DNA from: JBJHBP01 sp050485645
GTDB taxonomy: Bacteria; Pseudomonadota; Gammaproteobacteria; Steroidobacterales; Rariloculaceae
Direction: 5' to 3'
Length of the DNA: 43,589 nt
NCBI GenBank assembly: GCA_050485645.1
Contig: JBJHBT010000032.1
Span: 1-43,589, forward strand
The notes beneath the pieces are model-generated. The model worked only from the letters and a program-made list of their open reading frames with translations, was not told where the DNA came from and ran no database searches. Positions 40,440-43,589 of the stretch are shown here, one piece after another; the stretch's first letter is position 1; each line of letters starts with the position of its first letter. A program made the position numbers and the translations under genes.

Positions 40440-42283
40440 ACTGGAACCAGCTGCGCGCTTTCATCTGGCTGCGCTGGCGGCTCAGCCTGAATCAGGGCAG
40501 GCGCCTGGGTCGCGCGAACGTCGTGATCGGCCGGCTGATCAGGGTCTTCGCCGTCGTGCTGGCGATTGGCAGTCTGGTCGCCGGCTATCTGCTCGGACGG
40601 TACGTGCTCGCCGATTCGACGCCGACGCAGCTCATGATGGTCTTCAGTTTCGTGGTCATTGCCTATCTGCTGGTGCTGCTGATGGGCCTGATGAGCGAGA
40701 TGCAGCGCAGTGAAATGCTGTCGCTGGAGCGATTCCTGCATCTGCCGGTGTCACCCGCCGGCGCGTTTCTGATCAACTACGTCGGCTCCAGTCTCACCCT
40801 GACTTCGCTGCTGTTCGTGCCGGGCGTGACCGGCCTCACCGTCGGCATTCTGGTTTCGCACGGTGTGTCGATGTGGCCGCTGCTGCTGCTGGCGCCGGCC
40901 TTCTTCCTGATGATGACGGCGCTGCTGTTCCAGCTCCGCGGCTGGCTCGCGAGCATGATGGCGAATCGCCGCCGACGCCAGACGATTCTGGCCGTAGTAA
41001 CAGTGGTATTTCTTAGCGTGGTGATGATCCCGCACTTCCTCACACAGAGCCGGGGGTCGGCCGGAGCGGCGCAGCGGTCCGGACCGGTTGCGGTTCAGCA
41101 GGAAGCGGCAGTCGGGAGTGCGGCCGAGAGTGCACCTGCCGGGCGTACGACGCCGGCCCGGCCCGGGGCCGGACGGAACGCCACGGCCGACGAGGAAGCG
41201 ACGACACAGCGCACGCTCGGCTTCGTGGCACAACTGCGGCTGGTGAATGCGATTGCGCCACCCGGCTGGCTGCCGCACGGCGTAACCCGGCTGGCCGAAG
41301 GCAACTGGTTGGCGGCGTTGCCGCCGATGTTCGGCATGGGCCTGATCGGCTTTCTCAGTCTGATGCGCTCTTATCGGACGACGCTGCGACTTTATCGTGG
41401 AGAGTTCGCTGCCGGGTCGGCGAGCGGCGGTGGTTCTGTATTCCGACCGGATCAACGGCCCGACCGCGAGCACGCATCCCTGCGACCGATGCTCGTCGAA
41501 CGTCGCCTGCCGCTGGTTTCCGAGCACACGTCGGCGATTGCCGTCAGCTGTTTCCGGTCGCTGCTGCGATCACCGGAATTGAAGATCATGCTGCTGTCGC
41601 CGCTGATTCTGGTGGTCGTTTTCAGCGGTATGACTGCCAACTCAGCGGCCGAGATCGGTGTGTACGGGCGCGCCTTGCGGACGATCGCGGTTGCGATCGG
41701 CGTACTGCTGTTCACGATGCTGGGTTTCATCGGCAACCAGTTCGCATTCGATCGCGATGCGTTTCGCGCGTTCATGCTGTCGTCGGCATCGCGCCGCGAC
41801 ATCCTGCTGGGCAAGAACCTGTCGTTCCTGCCGTTTTCGTTCGGCTTCATGCTGCTGGCCGTCTTCGCCTTCCACTGGTTCCAGCCGCTGCGTCCGGACC
41901 ATCTGGTCGCGGTGCTCGCGCAATCCATCTCGGTGTATCTGGTTATGTGCATGCTCGGCAACGCGCTGTCGATCTACGCCCCGATCGCCGTACGGCCGAC
42001 GAACGGCATGCCAATACCGGGACAGGGTGCGAAGATGCTTCTGCAGATGGCGATGCTGTTCGTCTTCGCGATTCCGCTTGGCCTGACGCTGATCCCGTTC
42101 GGCATCGAATACGCGATCCACGCGATGGGCGGCCGCTCAGAACTGCCGATCTTTCTCGTCCTGAGCCTGATCCAGGTGGCTCTCGTGGTCTGGCTGTACC
42201 TGAACGTGCTGACCTCGCAGGGCATGCTGCTGCAGCGGCGCGAACAGTCGGTTCTCGATGTCGTCACGCAACGGGCTGATTGA
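40436..42283 (+). CDS. ABC-2-type permease
   Basis: 615 residues with about 10-12 membrane helices: two N-terminal (around 35-55 and 65-85), several in the middle (around 115-210), then a soluble region rich in Ala/Gly/Arg (about 215-265) and a second helix set (about 380-600). Start is TTG 40436, which overlaps the stop of the ATPase (TTGA), an uncommon codon that would tune translation of the permease. The partner ATPase suggests an exporter; the substrate is unknown. No third component is adjacent. Confidence 0.85.
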   Translation: MNWNQLRAFIWLRWRLSLNQGRRLGRANVVIGRLIRVFAVVLAIGSLVAGYLLGRYVLADSTPTQLMMVFSFVVIAYLLVLLMGLMSEMQRSEMLSLERFLHLPVSPAGAFLINYVGSSLTLTSLLFVPGVTGLTVGILVSHGVSMWPLLLLAPAFFLMMTALLFQLRGWLASMMANRRRRQTILAVVTVVFLSVVMIPHFLTQSRGSAGAAQRSGPVAVQQEAAVGSAAESAPAGRTTPARPGAGRNATADEEATTQRTLGFVAQLRLVNAIAPPGWLPHGVTRLAEGNWLAALPPMFGMGLIGFLSLMRSYRTTLRLYRGEFAAGSASGGGSVFRPDQRPDREHASLRPMLVERRLPLVSEHTSAIAVSCFRSLLRSPELKIMLLSPLILVVVFSGMTANSAAEIGVYGRALRTIAVAIGVLLFTMLGFIGNQFAFDRDAFRAFMLSSASRRDILLGKNLSFLPFSFGFMLLAVFAFHWFQPLRPDHLVAVLAQSISVYLVMCMLGNALSIYAPIAVRPTNGMPIPGQGAKMLLQMAMLFVFAIPLGLTLIPFGIEYAIHAMGGRSELPIFLVLSLIQVALVVWLYLNVLTSQGMLLQRREQSVLDVVTQRAD

Positions 42284-42533
42284 CCGCGCCAGGCCTTCGC
42301 TGTCCCGTCAGCCGAACACAGCCGACAGGTCAACGCTGAGTCCACGCAGCGTGGTCACTGGTATCGTTCTTTCGATGAGTGTGCTCATTCATGCTCCGGG
42401 CAAACAGTGTCGTGGCAGTCGGCGTAGCGGATGCAAGTGTCGCGCCACAGACACGCCAGTTCGCGCGGCGAATCCGGTCTGGGGGCGGTGATTCGCGCGG
42501 TGTACTGCCCCGATGACTCGTTCGCCTCGTCGT
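42284..42533. other. Gap between ABC permease and DUF922 gene
   Basis: 250 bp between convergent genes. Apart from a small hairpin-forming CCACG-CAG-CGTGG (around 42343-42356), nothing coding or repeated stands out. Confidence 0.5.
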
Positions 42534-43190
42534 CTATCTGCGGCTGATCGCGGGCGGCCACGTCAGGTTGTCCCAGCCCTCCCCGCGCAGGGCTGCCGCT
42601 ATGATCTGCTGCCAGCGCGCCTGCGAGGCCGCGTCGATGCTGTGCTGCGTTTCGCGGTCGTAGTCCGCCTGCACACGGTCGTGGTTGCGCGCGATGCGCT
42701 GGTAGACTTCGCCCAGCGTGTCGGCGAGCCGACGCTGGACGTCAGCACTGATGCGTTCCTCGTCCCGGCCTTCGCAGGCGCCGGTCGTACCGACGTACGG
42801 CGCGAGCGCGTGCTCGAGCATCAGTCGGTGAATCTGCGTAATGTCGAAGTGGCCCTGCTCGTGCGCGAGAATCGCATCATTGCGGTGTTCTGGCCTGACC
42901 CAGGATTCATCGGGATGGAACACAGCTGATGCACTGATCTCGGTGATCCGGTACCGGCAGGTGCCGCGCGACCACTCGAGCTGATAAGCGAAACGCCAGC
43001 CCAGCGAAGTCGTGGTCATCGCGGCCCTATGCGGCGCCGCGCCTTGCGGTACCTCTCCGCGAAAGTCGGACCAGGTAAGCGGGCGATCTGCGCGCCACGG
43101 CAGTGTCTCGGCCGCGCCTGCCGAGGGCGCCGCGAGCGCGAGGATCAGCAGGAACAGTGTGGCGATCGGCCGCATCACGCGAGCATTCAT
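42534..43190 (-). CDS. DUF922 Zn-protease-like secreted protein
   Basis: 218 residues. Signal peptide (IATLFLLILALAAPSAGAAE, about 9-28), then a DUF922 domain: the opening LTWSDFRGEVP, the charged YRITEISASAVF strand and the zinc motif HEQGH (110-114) in ILAHEQGHFDITQIH. ATG 43190 has GGAGTG upstream; an open frame back to 43235 has no support. DUF922 proteins are predicted zinc metalloproteases of the envelope. Single gene. Confidence 0.9.
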   Translation of the reverse strand: MNARVMRPIATLFLLILALAAPSAGAAETLPWRADRPLTWSDFRGEVPQGAAPHRAAMTTTSLGWRFAYQLEWSRGTCRYRITEISASAVFHPDESWVRPEHRNDAILAHEQGHFDITQIHRLMLEHALAPYVGTTGACEGRDEERISADVQRRLADTLGEVYQRIARNHDRVQADYDRETQHSIDAASQARWQQIIAAALRGEGWDNLTWPPAISRR

Positions 43191-43224
43191 AAGCACTCCG
43201 AATAACCCCGGGGGCAGGACATAA

Positions 43225-43589
43225 GGATCCCACAAACTGGAATGGATCGACGCCCGTGATGCCGAAGCGGCCGCGGCTTTGCTGGGTGACCCTATCGGCG
43301 TCAGTGATCCCGATGCCGTTGCCGCGATCCTGCGGGCCGGTGCGTTCTACATGAACCGTCTCAACGACATCGATGAAGAAGCCAGTCGGGATGTTGCCGC
43401 GATGCGAGAGGCGCTGCTGCCACGTGCGACTGTGGAGACATCGGGCGGATCGGGCATCGCCTCGCCACCGCCCCGACCGGGTGCGGGCGCGGTCAACGTA
43501 GGCCAGCTGATCCGTGAGCGCCTCGAAGCCGATGGTGCGGTGGCTCGTGTGGAAGCGGCCCGTGCGGCGGTACTTGCCGATCATGTTGA
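43225..43589 (+). CDS. Unknown ORF, open at the 3' window edge
   Basis: An open frame follows the in-frame TAA at 43222-43224 and runs off the end. It reads LEWIDARDAEAAAALLGD, then ILRAGAFYMNRLNDIDEEAS, then VNVGQLIRERLEADGAVARV. Composition and third-base G/C look coding. The first ATG in frame is 43351, so the true start is uncertain (an ATG at 43242 is out of frame). Ala/Asp/Glu-rich, with a Pro/Gly linker; no recognised family. Confidence 0.45.

Noticed and set aside
42900..43589. 185-residue leftward frame 43027-43584
   Set aside because: Overlaps the DUF922 start and lies opposite a better coding frame; no family features.

Overview
The window is about 43.6 kb of high-GC DNA (G/C-rich third codon positions throughout) from a gammaproteobacterium. 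The evidence is the run dapF / DUF484 / xerC / hslVU / DUF971 / ubiE-ubiJ-ubiB, the DUF3301 and LptM proteins, and an azurin. The arginine cluster uses an acyl-ornithine carbamoyltransferase (AOTC/SOTC type) instead of ordinary OTC, which fits the Xanthomonadales / Steroidobacterales-like side of the class. I cannot name a genus from the sequence.

Layout. (1) 33-4833: rightward housekeeping block: dapF, DUF484, xerC, hslV, hslU, DUF971. (2) 4942-7415: DUF3301 protein (-), a membrane-anchored SLT transglycosylase and an orphan CheB with a Zn-ribbon tail. (3) 7617-11923: a leftward pair of large, paralogous, membrane-anchored alpha-solenoid repeat proteins of unknown function. (4) About 11950-15100: a gene-poor 'graveyard' holding remnants of an M56/BlaR1-type peptidase, a TolB-like/cyclase-type regulator and a carbon-nitrogen hydrolase (Lnt-like), between two small membrane proteins and an NAD(P)H:quinone oxidoreductase. 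(5) 15096-22024: two secreted G8-domain/beta-helix proteins of the CEMIP type flanking a periplasmic Cu/Zn superoxide dismutase, with a divergent azurin. The 5' halves of the two G8 genes are almost identical at DNA level while the 3' halves have diverged, which suggests recent gene conversion. (6) 22403-24035: signal-peptide-bearing NmrA-type SDR and a CPBP-family membrane protein with an all-glutamine motif 1. (7) 24259-27395: ubiE-ubiJ-ubiB. (8) 27392-30015: TonB-like protein with an operator-like dyad over its promoter, a carboxylesterase and an NlpE-META lipoprotein. (9) 30200-38715: tightly packed argR-argG-[P-loop ATPase]-argC-argD-argF'-argB-argH-lptM. (10) 38870-43589: Phd/VapC-type toxin-antitoxin pair, ABC exporter, DUF922 metalloprotease and an incomplete unknown ORF.

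How the genes work together. The arginine cluster encodes acylglutamate kinase, reductase, aminotransferase, acylornithine carbamoyltransferase, argininosuccinate synthase and lyase under an ArgR-type regulator. The acyltransferase (ArgA/ArgJ) and the acylcitrulline deacylase are not in the window. A two-domain P-loop protein of unknown function is translationally coupled to argG. The ubi genes form an accessory ubiquinone module. The G8/SodC/azurin group is entirely exported and may form a periplasmic or surface copper/redox and glycan-handling neighbourhood; that is inference. The most novel-looking items are the P-loop protein in the arg operon, the mosaic G8 pair with SodC between them, and the solenoid pair. 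No rRNA, tRNA, CRISPR array, prophage or intact insertion sequence was seen.
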